A DNA stretch of 45,584 nt from Euryarchaeota archaeon UBA251 (GCA_002497905.1 DAFJ01000056.1:1-45584); one strand, 5' to 3'; counted from the stretch's first letter, positions 17,560-27,233 are shown. Notes: generated by a model from the sequence alone, not told the origin. Made by a program: numbers and translations.

Positions 17560-18837
17560 TCATATCAGTCGGTTAGAGCACAGAGGGCAGTGCCGCCAGT
17601 GATGTTCCACACCAATTCCACATGAAGCGCAGAAGACACCGGTCTGGATGGTGGCTCGGATTCCGGGTGCACCTGCGTTCCGTACTTTTCCTGTGCCCGC
17701 TGGACGTGGTGAGGCTGCAGCGCTGGGCACACCGGATGGAAGAGCTCCGAAAGTGGGCTGTGCGGTCTGTCCAAATGAAGGTTGAGTTGGAGCCGGGCGG
17801 CTCCCAATCGGGGCACGAGATGGAGCAAGGACAGTAGGGGAATCAGTAGGAATCGGTGCTTTCGGTGGAACTGATTCCGTGGATACATCTGCCATTTTAA
17901 CTGGAGCATCAGTAACTACCGGTATCGTTTGAGTAGAATCTGGGGTGACGGCTGGAGCTGGAACGGAGAAGGCAGAGGCGAGAGCATCGTCTGCAGGGCC
18001 AGAATCAACAGGTAGAGTTGAATTGGTAGAGGGTTGATTATCTCCAGAGAATGCGGCTGCAAGTGCGTCTTCAGCATCAGATATATTCTGAGGACTAGGG
18101 ATGGATTCTGGAGTTGGAGCGACTGGATCCGGAACTACAGAAGTTACAACTTCAACAGGATTAGGAGAGGCAGATTCAGTGGTAGATTCTGCAACCTTCG
18201 GAGGAGGAGCCCCTTCAGGTGCACGGATAATTTTGGATGCAACCTGGGTCATACTGAGTACCGATAGGCCTGAAACCTCAAGGGTTGTCTTGGCCTTATC
18301 CAAAACCTGATCCAACTGTGCCTTTAGAGCAATCAATCGGACTCGATTGGTAGAAGGGTCAACAACCATCTCCTCGAATGCAGCGATATAGAGATCGAGC
18401 TCCTTGATACCTCCAACTGTATGGCCAACAGCAAGTAACTTGAGAATCCTGAATGGATCGTTGAATGTATCCAACGCAGCGATTTCCTCGGCAGGTATGT
18501 CCGGTGCAGTACCTTCGTTTCCTTCAGAATCCTGTTGGCCCAAATAGAGACGTAGGGGGTCAGTCATTGTAAGGATACCAAACGGCCCCGCGAATAGATA
18601 GTAAATCTCGCCTGATTCACAACCCAAACGTTCCGAAACTACATCGAAATCAAACTGATCGGTTAGTAGAAGGTCGCTGGTCAATGTCAGAAACTCACCA
18701 AGACCGTTGAGACGATCTGTCTCGTTTAATCGGAGAATAAGGTCTGAGGTCTGGGTGACGCCGAAATACGCAGAGGTCTCATCGACATCGATGCCGTCTG
18801 TTGGAAGAGAGGCGCCCTCAACTTCAGATTCGGTCAT
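17560..18837 (-). CDS. Protein with disordered Pro/Ser/Ala linker and C-terminal zinc ribbon, unknown function
   Basis: A 425-residue protein without signal peptide or membrane segment, so presumably cytoplasmic. Residues 1-210 form an acidic, mostly helical domain (QTSDLILRLNETDRLNGLG, DPFRILKLLAVGHTVGG, ALKAQLDQVLDKAKTTLEV) that I do not recognise. Residues about 215-395 are low-complexity Pro/Ser/Thr/Ala. The end is a zinc ribbon (CASCG and CPLC). It starts 77 bases downstream of the 2107-residue integrin-like protein on the same strand. That protein has a similarly Pro-rich cytoplasmic tail, so the two could work together; this is inference from order and composition only. Confidence 0.7.
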   Translation of the reverse strand: MTESEVEGASLPTDGIDVDETSAYFGVTQTSDLILRLNETDRLNGLGEFLTLTSDLLLTDQFDFDVVSERLGCESGEIYYLFAGPFGILTMTDPLRLYLGQQDSEGNEGTAPDIPAEEIAALDTFNDPFRILKLLAVGHTVGGIKELDLYIAAFEEMVVDPSTNRVRLIALKAQLDQVLDKAKTTLEVSGLSVLSMTQVASKIIRAPEGAPPPKVAESTTESASPNPVEVVTSVVPDPVAPTPESIPSPQNISDAEDALAAAFSGDNQPSTNSTLPVDSGPADDALASAFSVPAPAVTPDSTQTIPVVTDAPVKMADVSTESVPPKAPIPTDSPTVLAPSRAPIGSRPAPTQPSFGQTAQPTFGALPSGVPSAAASPRPAGTGKVRNAGAPGIRATIQTGVFCASCGIGVEHHWRHCPLCSNRLI

Positions 18838-18914
18838 CCACGCCCACCTCTTTCATTCGGTCCGTGCAGGTGATTCATGAATCAATCTGATGCTTCTATT
18901 CTACGATTTGATTC

Positions 18915-21900
18915 TCAGCGAGAGGAATCGAGAATTGCTCGTGACTGTTCTGCACTCCAACCCCCGGCTCTCTGCAGTTGTCGGAGGATGTCCCGATCCT
19001 CCTTTCCATCACCAATCATCGAACGCGCCATCTCAATGGACGCAAGGACCTGTTCACTCTTCGGATTATCGAATAGGGAATCAAACGGTACTGAGGGCTC
19101 CGAAGTGGGCTTCACTGTTTTGACGGCCTTCTTAGCGACCTTCTTGGTGGTTGGCTTCAGTGGTTCATCTTCTGATGTTGTCGATACCACACTCGCCGTG
19201 CGACGTACCCGACGAACGGGAGCGGTTTCAGAGGTGCCCGTTTTACGAGGATCAATACGAGGAGTTGCAACCTTTGGGATATCATCGAGGTTAGCCTTGA
19301 CAGGAGTTCGAGCCACTCGAGGAGTCCTTGCGGGAGGAGTTTTCTGTCGCTTCGGCGGACCAGTGCTACGAGCAGGAGGTCCTGACTTCCTCTTAGGAGG
19401 GCCTGTGGAACGACTAGGTGGGGTACTTCGTGATGGGGGGGAAGAAGATGGACGTGGTGTCGATGGCCCGCGACGAGGAGGTTCCGATTGTTTATCTCGA
19501 CGATTAGATTTAGAGCTGAAACTGAATCCACGTGGCTCATCGTCATCATCTTCGTCTTCATCATCACCATACCAGTCATCTTCATCCTCATCATCGTAGT
19601 CACCGCCAGTGAAAATTCTCAGAACTAGCATGATTACGATGAGAAGTGCGAGGACGCCTCCCACTCCGGCTCCGATCATCATCGGATCAATACCGCCTGT
19701 ATTCTCATTTCCTGCCTGTTCAAGTTGTTCACTTGTGCATCCGTTAGATTGGTCAACGTAGACCCCTGATGGGCTATCTGGACAGATATCTACTGTATCG
19801 TAGACCCCGTCCCCATCAGTGTCGGTCTTGTTGACGTATGGACATCCAACTCCACCTTCACCTCCCGTGATGTTAGTTCCAGAATTACCGTCCTCAACCC
19901 CTGGCACGTCAGGGCATTGGTCCGGATTACTGCCATCGGATTCATCGCCGTATCCATCGCTATCACGATCCCTCCACTGTGTGGAATCGTTGGGGAAGGC
20001 ATCTGCTGTACCAATCGGTGGTACGGAATTAGCGGAGTCTGGATCTGACCAGCCGTCACCATCACCGTCAGGACAACCATTCCGATCTTCATCGGATTCT
20101 CCAGATATAGATGGGCAATCATCAGCATCCACACCTTCCACATTGTCACCAAAGCCATCACCATCAACATCAGTCCACTGTGTTGCCTCAGTTGGGAAAG
20201 CATCCTCTATGTCATCGATACCATCACCATCACTGTCAACACCGGCGAGGACACAACCAGTATCGTCGACTGCTGCCCCAATGGTCGTAGATGGGCAAGC
20301 ATCGAGATCGTCAGTGATGCCATCACCATCGGTATCACGCTGGGAAGGAGCGCAGCCGTTCGCATCTATTTCTGCAGCACTATATGATGAACTGGTGTCA
20401 GCACAAAGATCGTCAAGATCACGTACCCCATCACCGTCAGTATCTGCATTCTTCTGAGCATCACTACAACCATCTGAATCAACAGATGCGCTGGAGGCAG
20501 TGCCTGGGCAAATATCAGCAGGATTTAGGACGCCATCACTATCGTCGTCACGCTGCGCATCTGCGCATCCATTCTGGTCCACTTCAGCCCCAGATGTGGT
20601 GTTTGGACAGAGATCCAAACTATCGGCTACACCGTCAGCATCCGCATCATCTATTGGTGCAGGGCATCCATCACCAGGGACACCATTCAACACACCGGGG
20701 ATACCCACACATTGGTCGCCCCCATCTTCCTGTGGGAAATCCCCGAAGCCATCGCCATCCTTGTCACGCCACTGTACTGGATTATCGGGTAGCGCATCAC
20801 CACGCTCGTTCACACGTAGTCCTGTGTCCTGATCGATATCGAATGAATAGAGATTAGAATGTCCATCACCATCGGTGTCGAGGCAGCCCCAGCGATCAAG
20901 AGAAGAATTTCCAGTCACTGTCGGACAATCATCGCTGAGATTGGCCTGAGGGACCCATTGGCCAACACCTCCTGCTCGAGTCGCATTTAGAGCGGGGTCG
21001 TCCCAGTTGTCACCATAACCATCGTTATCCGTATCAGACCACTGCCATCCATCGGTTGGGAAAGCATCCCTAAGGAACGCACCAAGTGAGTTGTTGTCGC
21101 CATACCCATCACCATCTGAATCAGCCCACTGTTGATGGCACAAAGCGCCACAAGTGTTCTCCGACGAGGTATCTGATGGACCCCAGGGCCACAAATCTGC
21201 ACCATCCTCGACTTCCCAAGCATCATCACTAATCGCGCTCGACGCAGCAGTAGGGTCACTGTACCCATCGCCATCGCTGTCAACACATCCTGCGCGATCA
21301 TAGATACTCAGGCCGAATAATTCGAGACATTGATCACCATCTGGATCAGAGGAATTATCGCCAACACCATCGCCATCTGCGTCGACCCATTGCTTGATGT
21401 CATCAGGGAATTCATCGGCCAAATCTGAACCACAACAGTCCGGACCATGGTTGTCTCCGATACCATCTCCATCAGAATCCTTAGCCTGGAACCAGTTGAG
21501 AGGTGACAAATCTCCATTCGAATATACACCATCGTTGTCTGACCAGCCGTCTCCATCGGCATCACTGCACCCGACTCGGTCGTAATACGAGTGCCCATTA
21601 CTGGAGCAATCATCATTGAAGTTTGACCAAAGATCATTGTCTACATCACCACATCCTGTGTCGCCATACAAACTGCCGCCCACATCGGTCATACAGTCAT
21701 CCATCCCAGGACCTACTGCATTGTCTCCGAACCCATCTCCATCATAGTCAGACCATTGGCCACCTTGTTCAGGTAAATCATCAATCATATCTGGAATGAA
21801 ATCACGGTCTGTGTCAACGTCAAGATGAATAGCGATTGCATCCATTGTTCCAGCGGTCTTTCCAAACAATACCATCCCGACACGTTCACCGGTACGCTCT

Positions 21901-24900
21901 ACTACGGATAGACCAGCAGATGCATCGAGATCTAATCCACTAAGAACTCCATATGGAGTCTCAACCAATCCATCCGAACGAATGCCGAACTCCATAACAG
22001 AGGAACCTTGCATCGCTACTGACTCGACAGATGACGTCAAAGAAGAGAGCGAACAATCTAACATACTCGTCAAAGATACTGGACAGAGCAATGGGCTAAA
22101 CATTGGATCGCCATAGCTTAAGCGGAAATATTGAGATGAAAGGTTGGCTCCATCCAAAGCAATTGAGGAACCATTGTGACTATCCCCTGAATATGTCCAA
22201 TTGAAACGTTCCTCGAACACCGTAGAGTTGTTTGAGAAATCGATTACAACTCCGAAACCACTCGTGTTCACAGCAAACAATGACTCACCAGAATCAGTCC
22301 AGAAGGCACGCAGGTGGAGATAATCATCCATCTCTGAGAGATTGTGAACAGTTTCGTTCGACGTCGTCCAAGCATCGGCATCAAATCTCAATGTCCTGAG
22401 CCCATCCGTTGCAGCATAGGTTACAAGGGTCTCATTTGACGAGGACATCCCCGCTACATCGAAGTGAGAATAATTTGCTTCACCTATAGGACTGAGAGCA
22501 ACCGACTCCCATCCACTTGAATTCCATTGAGCCGCCATCAACGTGGCATCATCTCGCCAGAACATGAGATTCCGTTCAAGGTCAATTATCGGAGTTCCAT
22601 TTAACAAACCAAGAGATGGGCCAGAGGAAAACTGGAAACCAGAGTTCGTAGCGTTAGCGAATCGAAGGACCGAAGAACCTAGCATGTAACTAGTCCTCAG
22701 TTCACCATTTTCACCTATGATTAAATGAGGTGAAGCGCCAGCATCACCAGTCGATTCAACTACCGCTACGGATGCAATCTGACCAATCTCACGGTTCAAA
22801 CAGAGTGTTCCTTGGTTACACTCAGTGAGGACCATTATACGACCTGATTCGGTTACGTCAAACACTGCGTCTTCAGAATCAAAAATGGTCTGATGCCATT
22901 GGTCTGTGGAGGTGAATAGCTCATCTGGACGATCGAAGATGACGAATTCAGTATCAGTTTGAACACCAATCACTGAACGGTCGCTTCCGTCAATAACCAA
23001 ATCAAGTGAATTGAAGTTGGAAGAGTCACCGAAAGGACCCGGGATACTTGCTACCTCAAGATCGAGATGTTCGTGAATAGGAAGATCGCCTACCCCCACG
23101 AAGATCCATTCCTCCTGACCATCACCATCTAGGTCAGATAATCGAACGACATCTGAGAGATCCTCCATCTCATAGATTCGAGGAGTGGGAAGAAGACCTG
23201 TCGAGGACCCCCATAGGAGGATGAGGTCGCCATCATTACCGACACCCGGACGTATTGCCCAGACATCATCGTACCCGTCACGATCCACGTCACCAGCAGC
23301 GGCCATGTGGACGCCTAAACGAGACCCTGCTGATGGGCCATCGATTGTCTGATTATAGGTACCTCCGAAACCAGAGGCACTACCAAACAAAACATGTAAT
23401 GCTCCAACTGAACTCGGGCCTGCTGAGTCAACATATGGCTCACCAATACCGAGATCATTGAAGCCATCACCATTCACGTCCCCGATAACTTCCACAGCAT
23501 ATCCCAAGAATGTACCTTGCAGAGTTCGAGTCCAAGTGGAATCCGGAGAAGTCGAATGACCGATGGCACTACCAGTATGCAAATCGACGCGGCCGTATCC
23601 AGTGAGGTCGGTTAAACCCCCAGCTGAAGAAATTACCATGTCATCGTAGCCATCGCCATCGATATCACCAAGAGGCTCAATCGCCCAACCATACTGCAAG
23701 TTCGTACCGCTTCCTGTTAGGACAAGTCCGGAAGAAGATGGAGGTGATAATCCTCCGTAAAATATGTGGATTCGTCCAATGGACGAACCTGAACCCGATT
23801 CCTGATTTGCGAGGACTGCCCAATCCTCATACCCGTCATTTTGTACATCCCCAATTGGAACTATCTTTGCTCCAAATCCGGAACCTTGGTCCCCAGTATG
23901 GTTCCAAAACAACTGCAGCCCGCTAACTGTCCCTAGGTGTATCTCAGCGCTATCTTGTCCCGAACTTCCCAACAGCAAATCATCACAACCATCGATATTC
24001 ATGTCGGCAACCTCTGCATAGTGCTCACCTAAGGTCAGAGCAATCGTAGAATCTGGTAAGGGGTTCACACCGCTTGTTCGTCCTCGATGAATCCCAATTT
24101 CATCATCCGTGAGGACTACAATATCAGAAACTCCATCGCAATCGAAATCGCCTTGAATCAATCCTGGAGAAGAATCAATCCCATCTGGATCTGTAATAGT
24201 TTCAACAGGGTCAATTGTGATTCTACCCTCACGTCGGCCACTCAAACTTCGAGCGAACTGGATTAACGTCTCATTCTCTCCAGCATATACAGTCTGAATG
24301 TCATCGCCTTGACCATCATCATCCAGAGGTGCACCTATGTAGGTGCCAGCATCGATGTTTGTCATATTCATTGAAGGCCATTCAGCAGCGCGAATCAAAC
24401 CTGAAACCTCGTGGAGAATACGGACAGAGGTGCCTTCTTGACGTGCAGAAAAATCCTCGATTACAGACTCAATTACGGGCTCATGCTCCCAATAAGTCGA
24501 GGTATAGTAGGACGCATGCAGATAATCTGTGCTAGAGTCAATCCACAAAACAACATCTGTACCGGCGCCCCCGCTAACATCCTCATCTCCCGTGAGGACT
24601 ACGAGGTCAATTGGACCTGTCACGGTTCCAAAGTCAGTTAGAGTCCTCACGTGCCAATCCTGTAAATTCACGTAATGATACGGCGTATCTATCGCGAACT
24701 TCAACTCATTAGCCGTAACATCGAGGTAAGCAATTCGAGCCCTGTCCCTTGCATCCAATTCTATGTCACATGATTGGCCCACGACATTAGTAATATGATC
24801 ATCAACGATTGTTCGAACTACTATACCAGTTGAATTGAGATGGAAGTACTCTAGAGAGCCTGAGGTTCCGTTGTGCACGCATGCATGCATGCCACCAAAC

Positions 24901-25238
24901 CGATCGAGGACCATATCAAAATCAGAGTAATTATCCGAATGGGACGTTCCCCCTCCATGGAGTAAATGAAGGATATTGAACTCACGCAGAGAACGCGTTG
25001 ATTGGACTGTCCAATCTACTCCAAGGTGGGTGATGTCATCTCCTGCCAATGCCTCCCCCCAATCATTGGATGGTAACGGCGCTTGGATTGTGGTACTTGG
25101 CACTGACTCCCCCTCTAGAGCCGTAGGCGGCTGAACGAGAGGAGAGAGGACAGAGAGTAGCATGAGAAGAACGAGTAGGCGCTCCTTCACCACTTTCACC
25201 GCCGTATGGCCGCACGGCCACAGCGTACCTACTCCCAT
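18915..25238 (-). CDS. Giant integrin-alpha-like surface protein: FG-GAP propeller, TSP3 repeats, one membrane span, cytoplasmic tail
   Basis: A 2107-residue type I membrane protein. A signal peptide (about 15-42) leads into a beta-rich domain. Seven FG-GAP blades follow at about 360-720 (each with an Asp-x-Asp-Gly type calcium loop, e.g. GDIDGDGYDDMVIS, GDVNGDGFNDLGIG), then a region dense in N-glycosylation sequons (about 740-1130). Next comes a long array of thrombospondin type-3 calcium repeats (about 1135-1840), and one membrane span (GVLALLIVIMLVLRIF, about 1850-1875). The 230-residue cytoplasmic tail has an acidic Asp/Glu run, a Pro/Arg/Lys-rich stretch and a final helical domain (LRQLQRAGGWSAEQSRAIL). 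The first Met gives a long n-region; GTG codons at residues 14, 16 and 17 are possible alternative starts. Confidence 0.85.
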   Translation of the reverse strand: MGVGTLWPCGHTAVKVVKERLLVLLMLLSVLSPLVQPPTALEGESVPSTTIQAPLPSNDWGEALAGDDITHLGVDWTVQSTRSLREFNILHLLHGGGTSHSDNYSDFDMVLDRFGGMHACVHNGTSGSLEYFHLNSTGIVVRTIVDDHITNVVGQSCDIELDARDRARIAYLDVTANELKFAIDTPYHYVNLQDWHVRTLTDFGTVTGPIDLVVLTGDEDVSGGAGTDVVLWIDSSTDYLHASYYTSTYWEHEPVIESVIEDFSARQEGTSVRILHEVSGLIRAAEWPSMNMTNIDAGTYIGAPLDDDGQGDDIQTVYAGENETLIQFARSLSGRREGRITIDPVETITDPDGIDSSPGLIQGDFDCDGVSDIVVLTDDEIGIHRGRTSGVNPLPDSTIALTLGEHYAEVADMNIDGCDDLLLGSSGQDSAEIHLGTVSGLQLFWNHTGDQGSGFGAKIVPIGDVQNDGYEDWAVLANQESGSGSSIGRIHIFYGGLSPPSSSGLVLTGSGTNLQYGWAIEPLGDIDGDGYDDMVISSAGGLTDLTGYGRVDLHTGSAIGHSTSPDSTWTRTLQGTFLGYAVEVIGDVNGDGFNDLGIGEPYVDSAGPSSVGALHVLFGSASGFGGTYNQTIDGPSAGSRLGVHMAAAGDVDRDGYDDVWAIRPGVGNDGDLILLWGSSTGLLPTPRIYEMEDLSDVVRLSDLDGDGQEEWIFVGVGDLPIHEHLDLEVASIPGPFGDSSNFNSLDLVIDGSDRSVIGVQTDTEFVIFDRPDELFTSTDQWHQTIFDSEDAVFDVTESGRIMVLTECNQGTLCLNREIGQIASVAVVESTGDAGASPHLIIGENGELRTSYMLGSSVLRFANATNSGFQFSSGPSLGLLNGTPIIDLERNLMFWRDDATLMAAQWNSSGWESVALSPIGEANYSHFDVAGMSSSNETLVTYAATDGLRTLRFDADAWTTSNETVHNLSEMDDYLHLRAFWTDSGESLFAVNTSGFGVVIDFSNNSTVFEERFNWTYSGDSHNGSSIALDGANLSSQYFRLSYGDPMFSPLLCPVSLTSMLDCSLSSLTSSVESVAMQGSSVMEFGIRSDGLVETPYGVLSGLDLDASAGLSVVERTGERVGMVLFGKTAGTMDAIAIHLDVDTDRDFIPDMIDDLPEQGGQWSDYDGDGFGDNAVGPGMDDCMTDVGGSLYGDTGCGDVDNDLWSNFNDDCSSNGHSYYDRVGCSDADGDGWSDNDGVYSNGDLSPLNWFQAKDSDGDGIGDNHGPDCCGSDLADEFPDDIKQWVDADGDGVGDNSSDPDGDQCLELFGLSIYDRAGCVDSDGDGYSDPTAASSAISDDAWEVEDGADLWPWGPSDTSSENTCGALCHQQWADSDGDGYGDNNSLGAFLRDAFPTDGWQWSDTDNDGYGDNWDDPALNATRAGGVGQWVPQANLSDDCPTVTGNSSLDRWGCLDTDGDGHSNLYSFDIDQDTGLRVNERGDALPDNPVQWRDKDGDGFGDFPQEDGGDQCVGIPGVLNGVPGDGCPAPIDDADADGVADSLDLCPNTTSGAEVDQNGCADAQRDDDSDGVLNPADICPGTASSASVDSDGCSDAQKNADTDGDGVRDLDDLCADTSSSYSAAEIDANGCAPSQRDTDGDGITDDLDACPSTTIGAAVDDTGCVLAGVDSDGDGIDDIEDAFPTEATQWTDVDGDGFGDNVEGVDADDCPSISGESDEDRNGCPDGDGDGWSDPDSANSVPPIGTADAFPNDSTQWRDRDSDGYGDESDGSNPDQCPDVPGVEDGNSGTNITGGEGGVGCPYVNKTDTDGDGVYDTVDICPDSPSGVYVDQSNGCTSEQLEQAGNENTGGIDPMMIGAGVGGVLALLIVIMLVLRIFTGGDYDDEDEDDWYGDDEDEDDDDEPRGFSFSSKSNRRDKQSEPPRRGPSTPRPSSSPPSRSTPPSRSTGPPKRKSGPPARSTGPPKRQKTPPARTPRVARTPVKANLDDIPKVATPRIDPRKTGTSETAPVRRVRRTASVVSTTSEDEPLKPTTKKVAKKAVKTVKPTSEPSVPFDSLFDNPKSEQVLASIEMARSMIGDGKEDRDILRQLQRAGGWSAEQSRAILDSSR
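19725..21830 (-). repeat. TSP3-type calcium-binding repeat array in the 2107-residue protein
   Basis: Units alternate between QW-x-D-x-DGDG-GDN forms (for example QWVDADGDGVGDN, QWTDVDGDGFGDN) and CPD/CAD-type units with paired cysteines (DADGVADSLDLCPN). At DNA level this shows as recurring ccatcaccatc-like words on the plus strand. It is a protein repeat with diverged codons rather than an exact DNA repeat. Confidence 0.85.
23085..24165 (-). repeat. Seven FG-GAP (integrin alpha) blades
   Basis: Seven successive copies can be read in order: DFDCDGVSDIVVL, DMNIDGCDDLLLG, DVQNDGYEDWAVL, DIDGDGYDDMVIS, DVNGDGFNDLGIG, DVDRDGYDDVWAI, DLDGDGQEEWIFV. Most are followed by a strand and a G-x-[VI] stretch. 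Seven is the number needed to close an integrin-alpha-type propeller. Confidence 0.8.
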
Positions 25239-25311
25239 CCATGTCCTAAAGGGTTCAGCCTTGACGACTCTTCATAGGATAAATCAAGACGGAGGACCTC
25301 TGGTTCGGTAC

Positions 25312-25932
25312 ATGACAACCCTCCTCTGTTTACCAGGGACGGATTTGGATCAGGTACATGTCCCACCACATACTCTCTCGATTGGCGTGGATTCGGGAGC
25401 AGACAATGCTCAAGATTACGGAATCAAATGTAGTATGATAGTGGGAGATCTTGATTCAGTAAACCGAACGCGTCATACAAATACGGAATTTATCGAACTG
25501 CCATCACAGGATAAAAATGACCTTGAGAAGGCATTAGATTTCTGCCTTGACCGCGGTTGGACCGATGTCATGATCATTGGGATGCGTGGCGGGCGTCCAG
25601 ATATGGAGATGGCTAACATTGCCGCAGTGATGGCTGCCGATCCTGCACTACAGATCCAGATGCTACACCCGGGTATGCTCGCTCTTCGAGTAAATCCACT
25701 GAATCCTCTCGATATGATTGCACCAATTGGAACCCAAGTCTCAATCTTCACAAACACTCTCACAGAAGTTCAGACCTCTGGATTGGAATGGGATATCAAT
25801 GGAGTTTTGGAACCGGGTTCACGGGGTGTCTCAAACCTCACGAATGAGGCGAATTTCACGATAGAAGGAGAATCAAATATCCTAGTTTTCATCGAGAATA
25901 ATCAACCTTCAAACGGGACCCAAGCCGCCTGA
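25312..25932 (+). CDS. Thiamine pyrophosphokinase-like protein
   Basis: A 206-residue protein with the thiamine-diphosphokinase order of motifs: GVDSGADNAQDYG, then GDLDS (45-49), QDKNDLEKALDF and GGRPDMEMANI (93-103). The family transfers pyrophosphate from ATP to thiamine, or to a pterin in some archaea. The usual GGRxDH has Met in place of His here. The last 60 residues are a beta domain (VSIFTNTL, GLEWDINGVL, ANFTIEGESNILVFIE), consistent with the substrate-binding domain. The ATG at 25312 (MTTLLCLPG) was preferred over 25162, which would overlap the opposite gene's coding start. The last 31 bases overlap the convergent gene on the minus strand. Confidence 0.72.
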   Translation: MTTLLCLPGTDLDQVHVPPHTLSIGVDSGADNAQDYGIKCSMIVGDLDSVNRTRHTNTEFIELPSQDKNDLEKALDFCLDRGWTDVMIIGMRGGRPDMEMANIAAVMAADPALQIQMLHPGMLALRVNPLNPLDMIAPIGTQVSIFTNTLTEVQTSGLEWDINGVLEPGSRGVSNLTNEANFTIEGESNILVFIENNQPSNGTQAA

Positions 25933-27233
25933 GTCCCATCCCACCAATCCATCCTACCATCTGGATGCTGGCGCCATGTGATACCTTGGGGGTCAGTGTA
26001 TGTCGGTAACTCATCTGTAGATTCATCCACCGGATCAACCTCGGGAGGCGGTGCAAGAATACCGTCCTCAAGCGAACTCATGGAGTCGCGTGGACCTCGA
26101 CGCATTAGAAGGCCAACGACAGCACCGAGGAGAATTCCGATGAGAACACCGCCCCCTGCAACAGCTCCTGCCGAAGCTTGCACATTCATGAACAATGGAA
26201 TTGGTTCGTAATCGCCTCCAATGGACGCATCCGGCCAAGTCCCATCGTCTGTAATGTTTCCAAGCGTAGGATCGTTAGCATCGGATGGGGGGAGACGGAC
26301 CAAATTAACGCCCATCGTAGTCGACTGCATCTGGGCATTCGTCGCAACCACACGAATCTTATGCACGCCAGGTACCCAAAGGCCACAATCGATGTCGTTG
26401 ATATCCGAGGTCTCAGTCTGCTGGCCTCTAGGATCAACCACAGTCCAATCATAAGTGAGCATTGATGTTGAGTTCTCATCAATCACTGCCTCCACCGCAC
26501 AGCCTGTTCCCATCCGCTGATTGTCACCAGTAACCACGAGGTCAAATGCCGGTGCAGGATGATTCAGAATAGTCACATCAAGAGAGGTTGAAGCCCCGAA
26601 TCCAAGGCCGTTGGTATACTGCAGAGACACTGTGTACTGTCCTGCTGGCCATCCACTGCAATCGATTGGAGCGGTATCATTCAACACCTGCCATGGAACG
26701 CCAGTCAAGGAGACAACACCCATCTCATCATAGTGCGCTCCAACCTCATCAGAGAATGTTCGTAGAATGGAGCATGCCTCGCCCGTGTATACTTCAGAAC
26801 GTCCTTGGAAATCGAGGGCTAATGAAGGTGGATTCAGCGCAGCTGTCAAGTCGTAAGTTCCGAGATCTTCCTCGTAAACAATGACCTCCATATCATGATC
26901 CCACACTCGAAGATGTAGTGTGTAACTCGCCATTTCCCAGGCTTGAATATCGATTGATCCAAACTGTGTCTCTCCAGAGGTAAGTGTTAGGTTGTTCCAA
27001 AATGGAAGAACAAGCCGTCCAGTCTCGGCAACGACCTGGACACCTGCATTTGATCCCGTAGATGCATTGACTGCGTAAATTACACGGAGCATGTCAATAT
27101 CTCCATCATTGTCTAGGTCCATTGGATCCACTCGACTCTCACTGAGCATAACACCCGATTCCGCTGCGACCATGCCCGCCGAAAGTGGTAACAAAAGGGC
27201 GCTAAGGACGAACGCAACGAGGAAACGACGCAT
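25902..27233 (-). CDS. Type I membrane protein with Ig-like ectodomain and Trp-rich cytoplasmic end
   Basis: A 443-residue protein. It has a signal peptide (1-24), about 330 residues of beta-rich ectodomain with several Ig/PKD-like domains and Cys pairs, and one membrane span (GGGVLIGILLGAVVGLLM, about 360-378). A cytoplasmic tail of about 65 residues ends in TWRQHPDGRMDWWDGTQAAW. That end resembles DUF2510/WW-like units, which carry a PDG-x-WWDGT-x-W pattern. The ATG shares its A with the TGA stop of the upstream 811-residue gene (TGATG), so the two are very likely translated together. It also lists DPMDLDNDGDIDMLRV near the N-terminus, a calcium-loop-like motif. Confidence 0.78.
   Translation of the reverse strand: MRRFLVAFVLSALLLPLSAGMVAAESGVMLSESRVDPMDLDNDGDIDMLRVIYAVNASTGSNAGVQVVAETGRLVLPFWNNLTLTSGETQFGSIDIQAWEMASYTLHLRVWDHDMEVIVYEEDLGTYDLTAALNPPSLALDFQGRSEVYTGEACSILRTFSDEVGAHYDEMGVVSLTGVPWQVLNDTAPIDCSGWPAGQYTVSLQYTNGLGFGASTSLDVTILNHPAPAFDLVVTGDNQRMGTGCAVEAVIDENSTSMLTYDWTVVDPRGQQTETSDINDIDCGLWVPGVHKIRVVATNAQMQSTTMGVNLVRLPPSDANDPTLGNITDDGTWPDASIGGDYEPIPLFMNVQASAGAVAGGGVLIGILLGAVVGLLMRRGPRDSMSSLEDGILAPPPEVDPVDESTDELPTYTDPQGITWRQHPDGRMDWWDGTQAAWVPFEG

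Noticed and set aside
19819..20457. Open reading frame of 212 codons on the plus strand
   Set aside because: It is the reverse complement of the Asp/Gly-rich TSP3 array, giving Ser/Pro-rich low-complexity sequence without domain or start signal.
19725..21830. Regularly spaced ccatcaccatc-like words resembling a CRISPR or satellite array
   Set aside because: The spacing varies and the words translate on the minus strand into TSP3 calcium loops with diverged codons; there are no constant repeats with unique spacers. The same holds for 27370-29095.
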